From Bacteroidetes bacterium UBA4408 (GTDB lineage Bacteria > Bacteroidota > Bacteroidia > UBA4408), in the NCBI GenBank assembly GCA_002389785.1, contig DGQS01000106.1:1-16001 (forward strand): a stretch of 16,001 bases of DNA. Direction: 5' to 3'. This document shows positions 8,216 to 15,279 of the stretch, piece after piece. A program made the translations under genes and the position numbers. Each line of letters starts with the position of its first letter. Position 1 is the stretch's first letter. The notes beneath the pieces were generated by a model that was not told where the DNA came from, searched no databases, and saw only the letters and a program-made list of their open reading frames with translations.

Positions 8216-8258
8216 GTTGATTTTTTTGACTTGCTTAAATTATTTCGTCCGTATTTTC

Positions 8259-9227
8259 TTATTCTAGAACCAACTTTTCATCTATAAGCTGCATGCAGTT
8301 AAAATGACCTTTGGGACATTTTGTAAAGCCAATTTTTGAACAAGGTCGGCACGATAAATTTTTAACTTCAACTATTTTTGCCTGTGTTGATCCCTTTGGC
8401 AGATAAGGATACATGCCAAATTCGGGAACGGTGCTTCCCCAAATCGATACTATTTCCTTTTTAAAAGCGGCCGCAATGTGCATTAAACCGGTGTCGTGGG
8501 TAATTATCTTTTGTGCCTGTTTTACTAAGGAAGCAGATTGTTGCAAAGAATAATTTCCGCACGCAACATAAATTTTACTTCCAATTTCTTTCTCAACATA
8601 GTCCGCAACTTCCTTATCTTCCTTTCCGCCGAGTAATACAATGGGCGCTGTTAGTTGACGGCATACAGAAACAATCTTTTCCTTGGGTAAGCGTTTCGTA
8701 AAATGTTTTGCCCCAATTACAAATCCGATAAATCCTTGTTGATGGCTCAAAGGCAAGGTGCTTAAGTTAACTTCATCCTTAGCGGGAATAAAAAAATCGA
8801 GACCATTATAGTCATTTACAATACCCGTTTTTTTAGCTGCTTCCAAATAACGATCAACAATGTGTTTGCTTTTTAATTTTCTCGATTTAAAAAATACCAA
8901 GAACCATTTCTTAAAATTTAACTTTCGAACAGTTCCATAAGGACGGTTAAGTTTCATCTTCACTAAAACGCTGCGAATATTATAATGGAGGTCTATTATG
9001 TAATCGTATTGCTCCATTTTAAGTTGAGGTACTACTTCGTCAATACTTTTTTCGATGCTATATACTTTATCGATGTTAGGATTTAAGGCAACGATTGATT
9101 CAAATGATTTTTTGCACAAGTAATGCACTTCAACCTCTTTCAACTGCTGTTTCAAACAACGCGCAACCGGTGAAGTAAGCACGATGTCGCCGATGGAACT
9201 AAAACGGATAATCAAAATTTTTTTCAT
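8259..9227 (-). CDS. Glycosyltransferase family 9 (heptosyltransferase-like)
   Basis: A 322-residue GT9 enzyme of the ADP-heptose:LPS heptosyltransferase type, acting at the inner face of the cytoplasmic membrane on lipopolysaccharide core or a related glycolipid. Seen: N-terminal MKKILIIRFSSIGDIVLTSP with the conserved acidic residue D14, the middle linker with IGFVIGAKHFTKRLP (acceptor or phosphate contacts), the donor-site segment ITHDTGLMHIAAAF and SIWGSTVPEFGMYPY. Near the C terminus is a cysteine cluster (CRPC, FTKCPKGHFNCM) common in Bacteroidota members. The donor sugar cannot be decided; heptose is the family default. No neighbouring LPS genes. A GTATTTTAC word lies just upstream of its start. 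Confidence 0.88.
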   Translation of the reverse strand: MKKILIIRFSSIGDIVLTSPVARCLKQQLKEVEVHYLCKKSFESIVALNPNIDKVYSIEKSIDEVVPQLKMEQYDYIIDLHYNIRSVLVKMKLNRPYGTVRKLNFKKWFLVFFKSRKLKSKHIVDRYLEAAKKTGIVNDYNGLDFFIPAKDEVNLSTLPLSHQQGFIGFVIGAKHFTKRLPKEKIVSVCRQLTAPIVLLGGKEDKEVADYVEKEIGSKIYVACGNYSLQQSASLVKQAQKIITHDTGLMHIAAAFKKEIVSIWGSTVPEFGMYPYLPKGSTQAKIVEVKNLSCRPCSKIGFTKCPKGHFNCMQLIDEKLVLE

Positions 9228-9395
9228 ATTCGAAGTGTATTTTACAAACCAATAAATTTAAATACTTCAGTACCGCTTTACCAACAATCAATTTTAAGAT
9301 ATGAGATGTTTAGCTCAATGATGCTTTTAACAAGTACAAGTTGTTTTCCCAAACGCTGCAACAAAAATATAAAATCCCACACATGAGTCTTTTTC

Positions 9396-9403
9396 TATTT
9401 TTG
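9396..9403 (+). promoter_or_regulatory. Candidate -7 box (TATTTTTG) directly before tatD
   Basis: TATTTTTG fits TAnnTTTG and ends only 4 nt before the ATG at 9408. If transcription starts at the usual distance, the message begins at or next to the start codon, so it would be leaderless. No good -33 TTG was seen. Confidence 0.5.
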
Positions 9404-9407
9404 CAGA

Positions 9408-10187
9408 ATGATTTTAGTTGATACGCATACACATCTTTACGTCGAAGAATTTGATAACGATCGTGATCAAATGATTGCCGATGCCATGCATTTGGGGATT
9501 CAAAAATTTTACCTTCCCAACATTGATACAAGTTCTATTGAACCAATGAAGCAATTGGTGCAAAAGTATCCTGCGAATTGTTTTGCCATGATGGGACTGC
9601 ATCCATGTTCAGTTAATGAAAACGTGGATCAAGAATTGGCTACAATTAAAAAGCTATTGTTTGCTGAAAAATATGTTGCAGTAGGTGAAATTGGTATTGA
9701 TTTGTACTGGGATAAAACATTTGTAGCGCAGCAAAAACAAGCATTTCGAACACAAATTAAATGGGCGATTGAGTTAAATTTACCTATTTCAATTCATTGT
9801 AGAAATGCCTTTGACGAGATTTATGCTATTATGCGTGAATTTTGTGAACCCAATGAAGTCAATGCCCTAAAAGGTATATTTCATTGTTTTAGCGGGAACA
9901 GTGAACAGGCTAAAAAAGTAATTGATCTAGGATTTTACTTGGGAATTGGAGGCGTGGTTACATTTAAAAATTCGGGACTGGATAAAGTTGTGAAGGAAAT
10001 TGACCTCGAAAGAATTGTTTTAGAAACCGATTCACCTTATCTTGCACCTGCACCACATCGTGGCAAGCGAAACGAAAGTGGCTACATTCGTATCATCGCC
10101 GAAAAGGTGGCTGAAATAAAAAACTGTTCGCTTGAACAAGTGGCAGAAATTACTACAAAGAATGCTCAATTAATATTTGGTATATAA
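9408..10187 (+). CDS. tatD: TatD-family metal-dependent DNase/hydrolase
   Basis: Cytoplasmic TIM-barrel hydrolase with two divalent metals; E. coli TatD is a 3'-5' exonuclease on DNA and RNA, and paralogues include YcfH and YjjV. The 259-residue length is standard. All metal ligands are present: H7 and H9 in DTHTHLY, E94 in GEIGIDLYWDK, H130 in ISIHCRNAF, H159 in IFHCFSGN and D208 in LETDSPYLAP, followed by the family motif PAPHRGKRNES. The start is fixed by the motif beginning at residue 5. ansA begins 8 nt after its stop, so the two are one transcription unit. Which TatD paralogue it is cannot be decided. Confidence 0.93.
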   Translation: MILVDTHTHLYVEEFDNDRDQMIADAMHLGIQKFYLPNIDTSSIEPMKQLVQKYPANCFAMMGLHPCSVNENVDQELATIKKLLFAEKYVAVGEIGIDLYWDKTFVAQQKQAFRTQIKWAIELNLPISIHCRNAFDEIYAIMREFCEPNEVNALKGIFHCFSGNSEQAKKVIDLGFYLGIGGVVTFKNSGLDKVVKEIDLERIVLETDSPYLAPAPHRGKRNESGYIRIIAEKVAEIKNCSLEQVAEITTKNAQLIFGI

Positions 10188-10195
10188 AGCAAATT

Positions 10196-11224
10196 ATGGC
10201 AAACACTTCATCAGTTTTACTTATTTACACCGGTGGAACCATTGGTATGAAGCAAGATGAGAAAAGCGGTTCACTGGTACCATTTAATTTTGCTCACATT
10301 AAAAAGCAAGTACCCGAACTCGAAAAATTCGACATTGATTTGTCATCAATTTCATTTTCTCCTCCTATCGATTCAAGTAATATGGAGCCGGCTACCTGGG
10401 TAAAACTGGCTAAAATTATTCAGGAAAATTATAGCAAATACGATGGCTTTGTAATATTGCATGGCTCTGATACCATGGCTTTTACAGCTTCAGCACTAAG
10501 TTTTATGCTCGAAAACTTAGCAAAGCCGGTTATATTAACAGGTTCGCAATTGCCTATTGGAGTGATTCGCACCGACGGCAAGGAAAATCTTATCACTGCA
10601 ATAGAAATTGCTGCTGCAAAAGAAAAGGGTAAACCGGTTGTACCCGAAGTAGCTATTTATTTTGAATACGAGCTGTATCGCGGAAACCGCACGCACAAAT
10701 TCAACTCCGAACATTTCGACGCCTTTCAATCGCCCAATTACCCCATATTAGCCGAAGCCGGGGTAAGTATAAAATACAATTATGTGCGGATTCAAAAACC
10801 TTCGGCCTTAAAAATGAAAGCAAGTTTTGATTTTGACACAAACATTGCCATACTTAAAATTTTTCCGGGGATCTCTAAAAATGTGGTCGATGCCATACTT
10901 GCTACCAAAGATTTAAAAGCAGTGGTGCTCGAAACATTTGGAAGCGGTAATGCACCAAATTCCGAATGGTTTATTGATGCGCTAGACGCAGCTTCTAAAA
11001 AGGGTATTTTAATTTACAATGTTTCTCAATGCAATGCCGGCACTGTAAAACAAGGCGCTTACGAAACCAGTGAAGGTTTAGCTAAAATAGGGGTGGTAAG
11101 TGGTAAAGATATAACCACCGAAGCAGCGGTAGCCAAACTAATGTATTTGCTGGGAAAGAAGCTTACACGCAAGCAAATTGAAAAGCACCTAACCCAATCC
11201 TTACGTGGAGAGTTAACCGAATAA
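10196..11224 (+). CDS. ansA: Type I (cytoplasmic) L-asparaginase
   Basis: Hydrolyses L-asparagine to aspartate and ammonia. The 342-residue length and lack of a signal peptide point to the cytoplasmic type I enzyme. Seen: the first active-site motif LLIYTGGTIGM with the expected nucleophile T15, the second motif VILHGSDTMAF with the S91-D92-T93 triplet, then LTGSQLPIGVIRTDGKENL supplying the lysine-containing loop, and the type I segment YFEYELYRGNRTHKFNS. The C-terminal domain contains LETFGSGNAP. It is co-transcribed with tatD. Its last ~55 codons are overlapped in antisense by the run-on frame of the recombinase, which does not alter ansA itself. Confidence 0.94.
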   Translation: MANTSSVLLIYTGGTIGMKQDEKSGSLVPFNFAHIKKQVPELEKFDIDLSSISFSPPIDSSNMEPATWVKLAKIIQENYSKYDGFVILHGSDTMAFTASALSFMLENLAKPVILTGSQLPIGVIRTDGKENLITAIEIAAAKEKGKPVVPEVAIYFEYELYRGNRTHKFNSEHFDAFQSPNYPILAEAGVSIKYNYVRIQKPSALKMKASFDFDTNIAILKIFPGISKNVVDAILATKDLKAVVLETFGSGNAPNSEWFIDALDAASKKGILIYNVSQCNAGTVKQGAYETSEGLAKIGVVSGKDITTEAAVAKLMYLLGKKLTRKQIEKHLTQSLRGELTE

Positions 11225-12945
11225 GTGCAAAAGACTGCTATACCAATTAATTTTTTACATTTGCCTCCCCAAATTTTCAGTAGGAGAGGTGTCAGAGTGG
11301 TCGAATGAGCAAGCCTGGAAAGTTTGTATACTCGCAAGGGTATCGAGGGTTCGAATCCCTCCCTCTCCGCTGAAAGGGACTTAGGCTCAAAAAGAGAACT
11401 AAGTCCCTTTTTTATTAAAGCCAAATCGCCCGTGTGTCGGGCGATTTGTGCAATTATAAAGTTGATTTCAGAGGTTCGAAATGCCCCATTTTTCTTGTCA
11501 TATACCAAACCGTTAGGAAAGAGTAAGTGTTGCAATCCTTCTTTCATTGCAATACCGCCATCTTGCCACAGTTGGCGCAGGTTTCGGCAAAGAATTATTG
11601 CTTCATTTATCATTTCTTTTAGGTTCGAAATGGAAATCCCACAAGTCGCCATTTCCTTTCGGATTTTATCAAATTCCTTAGTGTATTTTACTCTAAAACG
11701 GTCGTAGGTTTCCTTGGGCATCTCCTCTTTTATGAAATGCTTCTCCTCAAGCGTTTCAATATCTTTGGTTAGTTCGACAATTCTCGCCTTAAGGATCACT
11801 TCCTTTTCAACCGAATCTTTATTCATCTCATGATAGGTGCTTTCCAATTCAATTCTGATCGCTTCGGTCAAATCAGGTTTTACTTCATATTTCTCAAGCT
11901 CTTCAGAAAACAAACGGTGCATTTCCTTTGCGCTTTTATTGCACTTACAGCCGTTTGTTCTGCATTTGTAGTAGTATAAGTTCTTCTTCTTTACAATGTA
12001 GCCTGTAAAGGGCTGATTACAATCCGAGCATTTAATGAAAACCTTTAGCGGAATATTTACATCTTCTGCTTTATGAGGTACTCCGAATTTAGGCGAAGAA
12101 GAAATCACTTCATTCACTTTCATAAAGGTTTCTTTAGAAATCATTTTTTCATGCACTCCTTCAACTACTTTCCCATTCAGCATTCCGTGTGATACTAATC
12201 CGCAATAAAAAGGGTTGATGAAAATTTTATGCAATTGTTGTTTGTACATTTTTACACCGATAGCCTGAAGCTTCGAAATAATTTCTTCATTCTTCATACC
12301 CATGAGTTTCCATTCCCATGCTTTTTTAATTTTCTTTCCATCTGCATTCACTACAATTTTACGTTCACCGCTTGTTCGCACTATATCATAACCCTGTGGT
12401 GGTTTCACAACCCAAATTCCTTTTTCAAATTTGGCTTTCATTCCTGCCATTGCAACTTGCTTTCGTTGATCATTATCCCATCTCCCAAACAACAATTGCA
12501 TATCGTGAAATAAAACACCACTTGCATTAGAAGTATCAATTGGTTCTGTTACTGCTTTAATATGAACCCCATGTTTTTCTCTTAGTTCATCAGCAATAGA
12601 AATTGCTTTGCCTCCTGTTCTGCTAAAGCGAGTCATTTTATAAACCAAGATGGTACTTATTTTTCCTTTGCTTGTATTCACAAAACTCAGCATTCGTTGA
12701 AACTCTTTTCTCGCATCAGTTTTTGCGCTTTCATAAGTATCACCAAACGCTGAAACAATTGTGAGATTATTGCGCTTTGCATACTCTTCAATTGATTTTC
12801 GCTGAGTTTCCAAAGACTCGTTTTTATCAAACTGCCCTTTGCCGGAAACCCTTGTGTACATTACCGCTAAATTGGATGTGGATTGCTTTACTTCCCTTTT
12901 ACCAAAGCGTCCAAACCGATTTGCTATTATTTGTTCTTCTGTCAT
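11059..12945 (-). CDS. Large serine recombinase/integrase, frame running on into host DNA
   Basis: Site-specific recombinase for integration and excision. Residues about 25-165 are the resolvase domain: catalytic S34 in [15 protein letters not shown]80/R84 region and RFSR (106-109). The Recombinase domain follows (about 170-290, with INPFYCGL). A zinc ribbon has C306, C309, C328 and C333 or C335; a long coiled coil covers about 370-445, and the conserved tail ends near [20 protein letters not shown] (476-495). No stop follows: residues about 515-525 are the antisense of the tRNA terminator, 526-555 of tRNA-Ser, and from about 574 of the end of ansA, to a stop at 11059. Only about the first 510 residues can be recombinase. 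It sits 28 bp after the 83-residue gene and has an unusually good ribosome binding site. Confidence 0.9.
   Translation of the reverse strand: MTEEQIIANRFGRFGKREVKQSTSNLAVMYTRVSGKGQFDKNESLETQRKSIEEYAKRNNLTIVSAFGDTYESAKTDARKEFQRMLSFVNTSKGKISTILVYKMTRFSRTGGKAISIADELREKHGVHIKAVTEPIDTSNASGVLFHDMQLLFGRWDNDQRKQVAMAGMKAKFEKGIWVVKPPQGYDIVRTSGERKIVVNADGKKIKKAWEWKLMGMKNEEIISKLQAIGVKMYKQQLHKIFINPFYCGLVSHGMLNGKVVEGVHEKMISKETFMKVNEVISSSPKFGVPHKAEDVNIPLKVFIKCSDCNQPFTGYIVKKKNLYYYKCRTNGCKCNKSAKEMHRLFSEELEKYEVKPDLTEAIRIELESTYHEMNKDSVEKEVILKARIVELTKDIETLEEKHFIKEEMPKETYDRFRVKYTKEFDKIRKEMATCGISISNLKEMINEAIILCRNLRQLWQDGGIAMKEGLQHLLFPNGLVYDKKNGAFRTSEINFIIAQIARHTGDLALIKKGLSSLFEPKSLSAEREGFEPSIPLRVYKLSRLAHSTTLTPLLLKIWGGKCKKLIGIAVFCTYSVNSPRKDWVRCFSICLRVSFFPSKYISLATAASVVISLPLTTPILAKPSLVS
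11256..11263 (+). promoter_or_regulatory. Candidate -7 box (TACATTTG) for tRNA-Ser
   Basis: TACATTTG is an exact TAnnTTTG match ending 19 nt before the first base of the tRNA, in a 58-bp gap after ansA. No matching -33 was identified. Confidence 0.5.
11283..11369 (+). tRNA. tRNA-Ser (anticodon GGA)
   Basis: A full cloverleaf with the long variable arm of class II tRNAs. The acceptor stem GGAGAGG (11283-11289) pairs with CCTCTCC (11362-11368), with discriminator G at 11369. The D stem is TCA/TGA, the anticodon stem CAAGC/GTTTG with loop CTGGAAA gives anticodon GGA (reads UCC and UCU). The T stem GAGGG/CCCTC encloses TTCGAAT. The 3' CCA is not encoded. It appears intact and has its own terminator. 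It borders the recombinase of the mobile element, as is common for integration targets. Confidence 0.96.
11373..11413 (+). terminator. Intrinsic terminator of tRNA-Ser
   Basis: AAAGGGACTTAG (11373-11384) pairs perfectly over 12 bp with CTAAGTCCCTTT (11399-11410) around a 14-nt loop, and a run of six T ends at 11413. It starts 3 nt after the tRNA. The antisense strand of this hairpin is read as part of the run-on recombinase frame. Confidence 0.88.
11423..11447. repeat. Perfect inverted repeat at the tRNA/recombinase border
   Basis: AAATCGCCCG (11423-11432) and CGGGCGATTT (11438-11447) form a perfect 10-bp stem around TGTGT. No T run follows on either strand. It lies between the tRNA terminator and the conserved part of the recombinase. 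It could be a weak terminator for the recombinase or part of the element end; serine recombinase sites are imperfect dyads. Which one cannot be settled here. Confidence 0.6.
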
Positions 12946-12949
12946 TTTG

Positions 12950-12957
12950 CCTCCTTT
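12950..12957 (-). promoter_or_regulatory. Strong Shine-Dalgarno for the recombinase
   Basis: The minus strand reads AAAGGAGG, then CAAA, then the ATG at 12945. A near-perfect SD at 4-nt spacing is rare among the other genes here, which have AT-rich leaders as usual in Bacteroidota. It fixes the recombinase start and is compatible with a broad-host element. Confidence 0.7.
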
Positions 12958-12973
12958 CTATTTAAATAATTTT

Positions 12974-13225
12974 TTATGCTTGTTTTCTGTATTCAATTTC
13001 CGAAACATCATTCTCAGTATTCAACAAAATTATTTTTGCTTCACCTGATTCATCCATCTCATTTTTCTTTTTTAATTTTGAAAGATGTTCGCATAAAAGA
13101 ACAGCCAGTTTTTTGATTGATAATACAATCTTGTTTGCTTGTTCATCACTCACACTTTCATAACCTTTTATCATTCTTAGTTTTTCAACGGTTAATCCTT
13201 TGTTATTTTCGCTCTCACTTTTCAT
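12974..13225 (-). CDS. Small 83-residue protein upstream of recombinase, function unknown
   Basis: A short, charged, probably helical cytoplasmic protein. The central part LRMIKGYESVSDEQANKIV, followed by a leucine-rich helix (LSIKKLAVLLCEHLSKLKKK), resembles small conserved proteins encoded beside recombinases on Bacteroidota elements, as I recall them; I cannot name a family. It ends 28 bp before the recombinase start, so the two form one operon. A role as accessory or directionality factor is possible from position and size, but no DNA-binding motif is clear. A palindrome lies 54-68 bp upstream of its start. Confidence 0.7.
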   Translation of the reverse strand: MKSESENNKGLTVEKLRMIKGYESVSDEQANKIVLSIKKLAVLLCEHLSKLKKKNEMDESGEAKIILLNTENDVSEIEYRKQA

Positions 13226-13278
13226 TTCTCTTTTTGCTTTCCCGCAATTCGTTCAACACTTATTTTTACTTTACATTA

Positions 13279-13293
13279 TATTGATTATCAATA
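13279..13293. promoter_or_regulatory. Palindrome upstream of the 83-residue gene/recombinase operon
   Basis: TATTGAT-T-ATCAATA is a perfect 7-bp dyad with one central base, in the 223-bp gap between the finger-protein gene and the 83-residue gene. Size and position suit an operator for a dimeric repressor. On the minus strand a TATAAT sequence overlaps it, but no TAnnTTTG box was found in the gap. Confidence 0.45.
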
Positions 13294-13448
13294 CAATAGC
13301 TAATTTACGTACATCTTTTGGAATAAAGAAATGCCCCCAAATCGCCCTAAGTTTGCCCAATTTTTAGGTTGATTATATAGCTTTCCCCTGTATAGTTTAT
13401 TATCCCAAAATTTAACAAGGCGACCTGATTTTTATTTTCTGCTTCATA

Positions 13449-14480
13449 TTATGCGGCTTTATTTTGTTGTTGACTTTTTAATAATCCTTGTTTCTTTAAT
13501 GCTTCGTATTTGTATCTCCAATCACTCTTCTTTTCTGTTTCATTTTTAACGGAGTTTAATTGCTGTACTTTTTCTTGATGCGGTTTATCTTCGATAAAAT
13601 CTATTTCAGAAAATTTTATTTCCAGTGTGTGAAGCATTAATTGATGCCTAATGCAAATCAGTTGTGCTTTTCTTTCCTTTGTTAATTTGAAAGCAAGCAT
13701 TTTAAAATGCCTCTTTTCTTCAAGTGTTTTATTTAGTCCGAGAAAGAGTTCAATAATTAATTCCTTAAAGGGATAATCATTTGGTAGCCTATTAAATGTA
13801 GTACTTGTGACCAATCTCTTAAATGCATCCGTTATGCAAAGCAAGGTGTGCTGGTCTATGCGGCTATAATTACTTAGCTTTATTAATCCTTCAGCTAAGC
13901 ATCTAAAGCGAGTGTTTACCCAAACAATCCGTTTCGCATCTTCGTATTGCCAATAATCAAAAGGTTCTTTTGTTTTAATACCTCCGGAGTTTTGCTCGTA
14001 TTTTTTTTCAATTAAACCAATGAGTTTACTGTTGATCCATTTATAACGAGGTTCGTTTTCATCTTTTTGTTCTTTCTCAATATTTAAAGAACTTTTGATC
14101 GGTTCAACTTTTTGAGTTTCCTTTTCAATCTCTCTTACATTATTCGATTCTGCTATTTCGGTTTCTTCTTTTTCTGCATCCGCCAGCGGTACAAATTCAA
14201 ATTCACTTTGTTCATCCTTATCGTATTTTACGGTAAATTCTTCATTACCGTATTTTACGGTATCCTTTTCCTTATCGTATTTTACGCTAACTTCATTAGT
14301 AGTAACAGGCTTTACGGTAACTACAGGAACTTGCAAACTTGGTTCTACTTCCGTTGTTCCCGAAAGCACCAAGCCATTTCTTTTAAAGTATGCCATTTGC
14401 TTACAGTTATCGCTGCAATATTTTTTGCTCGACCGTATTGCCGTAAAATGCCCTCCGCAATATAAACAGGTGCTTTCCAT
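13449..14480 (-). CDS. CxxC/CxxxC finger protein of the element, function unknown
   Basis: A 343-residue protein. The N terminus is a compact zinc-finger-like motif: C5-x-x-C8, then RSSKKYCSDNCKQ with C22 and C26, and YFKRNG. I know this pattern from N termini of hypothetical proteins on Bacteroidota elements. Residues 52-92 hold a nine-residue repeat (VKYDKEKDT, VKYGNEEFT, VKYDKDEQS) encoded by DNA repeated at exactly 27 bp. Residues about 93-142 are acidic and low-complexity. Residues 145-315 look like a helical globular domain (YWQYEDAKRIVWVNTRFRCL, LAFKLTKERKAQLICIRHQL). The C terminus is basic (WRYKYEALKKQGLLKSQQQ). No known replication, relaxase or nuclease motif. DNA binding is a reasonable inference. 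It is the last gene of the three-gene run that starts at 15252. Confidence 0.7.
   Translation of the reverse strand: MESTCLYCGGHFTAIRSSKKYCSDNCKQMAYFKRNGLVLSGTTEVEPSLQVPVVTVKPVTTNEVSVKYDKEKDTVKYGNEEFTVKYDKDEQSEFEFVPLADAEKEETEIAESNNVREIEKETQKVEPIKSSLNIEKEQKDENEPRYKWINSKLIGLIEKKYEQNSGGIKTKEPFDYWQYEDAKRIVWVNTRFRCLAEGLIKLSNYSRIDQHTLLCITDAFKRLVTSTTFNRLPNDYPFKELIIELFLGLNKTLEEKRHFKMLAFKLTKERKAQLICIRHQLMLHTLEIKFSEIDFIEDKPHQEKVQQLNSVKNETEKKSDWRYKYEALKKQGLLKSQQQNKAA
14223..14285 (-). repeat. Three 27-bp-spaced GTAAAATAC repeats inside the finger-protein gene
   Basis: GTATTTTAC on the plus strand occurs at 14223-14231, 14250-14258 and 14277-14285, exactly 27 bp apart, and encodes Val-Lys-Tyr in each copy. 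The middle copy is extended to the dyad TACCGTA-TTT-TACGGTA (14246-14262). A degenerate fourth copy (TTTACGGTAA) is at 14311-14320. The same word recurs in the gene-free stretch upstream of the operon. Confidence 0.75.
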
Positions 14481-14501
14481 TCTTTTTAAATTCTAATCGG
14501 T

Positions 14502-14816
14502 TTAATATTCGCTTTCATCATCCTCTTCATCCAACATCAAAACTGTATCGCCAAGCAAACCTTTCATATATTCGCTATAATCAGTTATTATGCCTTCCAT
14601 ATTTTCTTTTGCTTCTCTATTCTTATTAGAGTTCAAATCAAAATTCACATTTAGCAATACAATATTTTGTCGCTCCTGAATCCCAATAATTTTATGCTTG
14701 ACATTGTTACCAAACAGAATGCGCAAAATATCCATCAGAAGATCTTCCGGTATTTTATAGCGTTTTACAATAAGTTTATTTTCCATTTCTTTCGTTTTAT
14801 AAATAAGCGGTTTCAT
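14502..14816 (-). CDS. About 100-residue acidic-tailed protein, function unknown
   Basis: A 104-residue frame whose first ATG (14816) overlaps the end of the 151-residue gene by 20 bp. A second ATG at 14786, 10 nt past that gene's stop, gives a 94-residue protein starting MENKLIVKRYKIPEDL and is at least as likely. The middle reads as a small alpha/beta unit (MDILRILFGNNVKHKIIGIQ, then IVLLNVNFDL) and the end is strongly acidic (MLDEEDDESEY). No family recognised, no signal peptide or membrane segment. Coupled between the membrane coiled-coil gene and the finger-protein gene (21 bp away), so it probably belongs to the same function. Confidence 0.65.
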   Translation of the reverse strand: MKPLIYKTKEMENKLIVKRYKIPEDLLMDILRILFGNNVKHKIIGIQERQNIVLLNVNFDLNSNKNREAKENMEGIITDYSEYMKGLLGDTVLMLDEEDDESEY

Positions 14817-15252
14817 ATGTTTTCTTTTTCTCCGGTTGCGCTATTGGTATAACATCTCTAATAGCATTGAGCCCAATTCCCAAATGCGGATTTTCCGTTT
14901 CTGTTTCCGATAACACTTTTATTTTTTTATACTTTTTCTTTACTTTTTCAAGATCATCTTCAAGCTCCGTGTAGTCTTCCTTTAGCTTGAGGTTTTCTGC
15001 TTTCAATTTTTCTATTTCCTCTTTTTGTCCTTTTAATTTAATAAAGGCATAGATCAATAAACCAACACCCACAAGCAAAGTGATTGGACTTAGTACAAGT
15101 TTTAATACCGACCCCATTAATTTATTGTCTTCGGCAATTGTATCTGCTGCTTTTTCCCAAACACCTTTTTCGGCATCTGTTCCTGATAAGCCTTTATCGG
15201 TTTTACTTCTGGTTTGTTTTTGCTCTGTTTTTTCTTCTTTCGTTTCTTTCAT
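14797..15252 (-). CDS. Single-pass membrane coiled-coil protein of the element, function unknown
   Basis: A 151-residue protein. Residues 1-45 are very polar and lysine/glutamate-rich (KETKEEKTEQKQTRSKTDKG), residues about 48-71 form one hydrophobic segment (LKLVLSPITLLVGVGLLIYAF), and residues about 74-113 have the heptad pattern of a coiled coil (QKEEIEKLKAENLKLKEDY and on). The C-terminal tail includes GIGLNAIRDVIPIAQP. By the positive-inside rule the orientation is unclear because both flanks are charged. It is the first gene of the three-gene run, preceded by the repeat-rich promoter region. The word GTATTTTAC lies 7 bp before its start codon. No known family. Confidence 0.65.
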   Translation of the reverse strand: MKETKEEKTEQKQTRSKTDKGLSGTDAEKGVWEKAADTIAEDNKLMGSVLKLVLSPITLLVGVGLLIYAFIKLKGQKEEIEKLKAENLKLKEDYTELEDDLEKVKKKYKKIKVLSETETENPHLGIGLNAIRDVIPIAQPEKKKTYETAYL

Positions 15253-15279
15253 GGCTATTGTATTTTACGTTTAAAAATT

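Noticed and set aside
11059..11280. Protein-coding function for the last ~85 codons of the recombinase frame
   Set aside because: They are antisense to the spacer before tRNA-Ser and to the end of ansA; listed only because no stop interrupts the frame.
11324..11707. Plus-strand frame starting inside tRNA-Ser
   Set aside because: It begins in the tRNA and runs antisense to the recombinase; the peptide resembles translated tRNA sequence.
12777..13048. Two plus-strand frames overlapping the recombinase start and the 83-residue gene
   Set aside because: Antisense shadows with no recognisable domains, overlapping better supported genes.
13328..13337. GAAATGCCCC shared with 11478-11487 as an element end repeat
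   Set aside because: The copy at 11478 lies in conserved recombinase coding sequence and the order relative to the other shared word is reversed, so chance or coding constraint is more likely.
14112..14465. Plus-strand frame rich in Phe and Ile opposite the finger-protein gene
   Set aside because: Composition is that expected from the antisense of a Lys/Glu-rich gene; the minus frame has the Cys motif and operon context.
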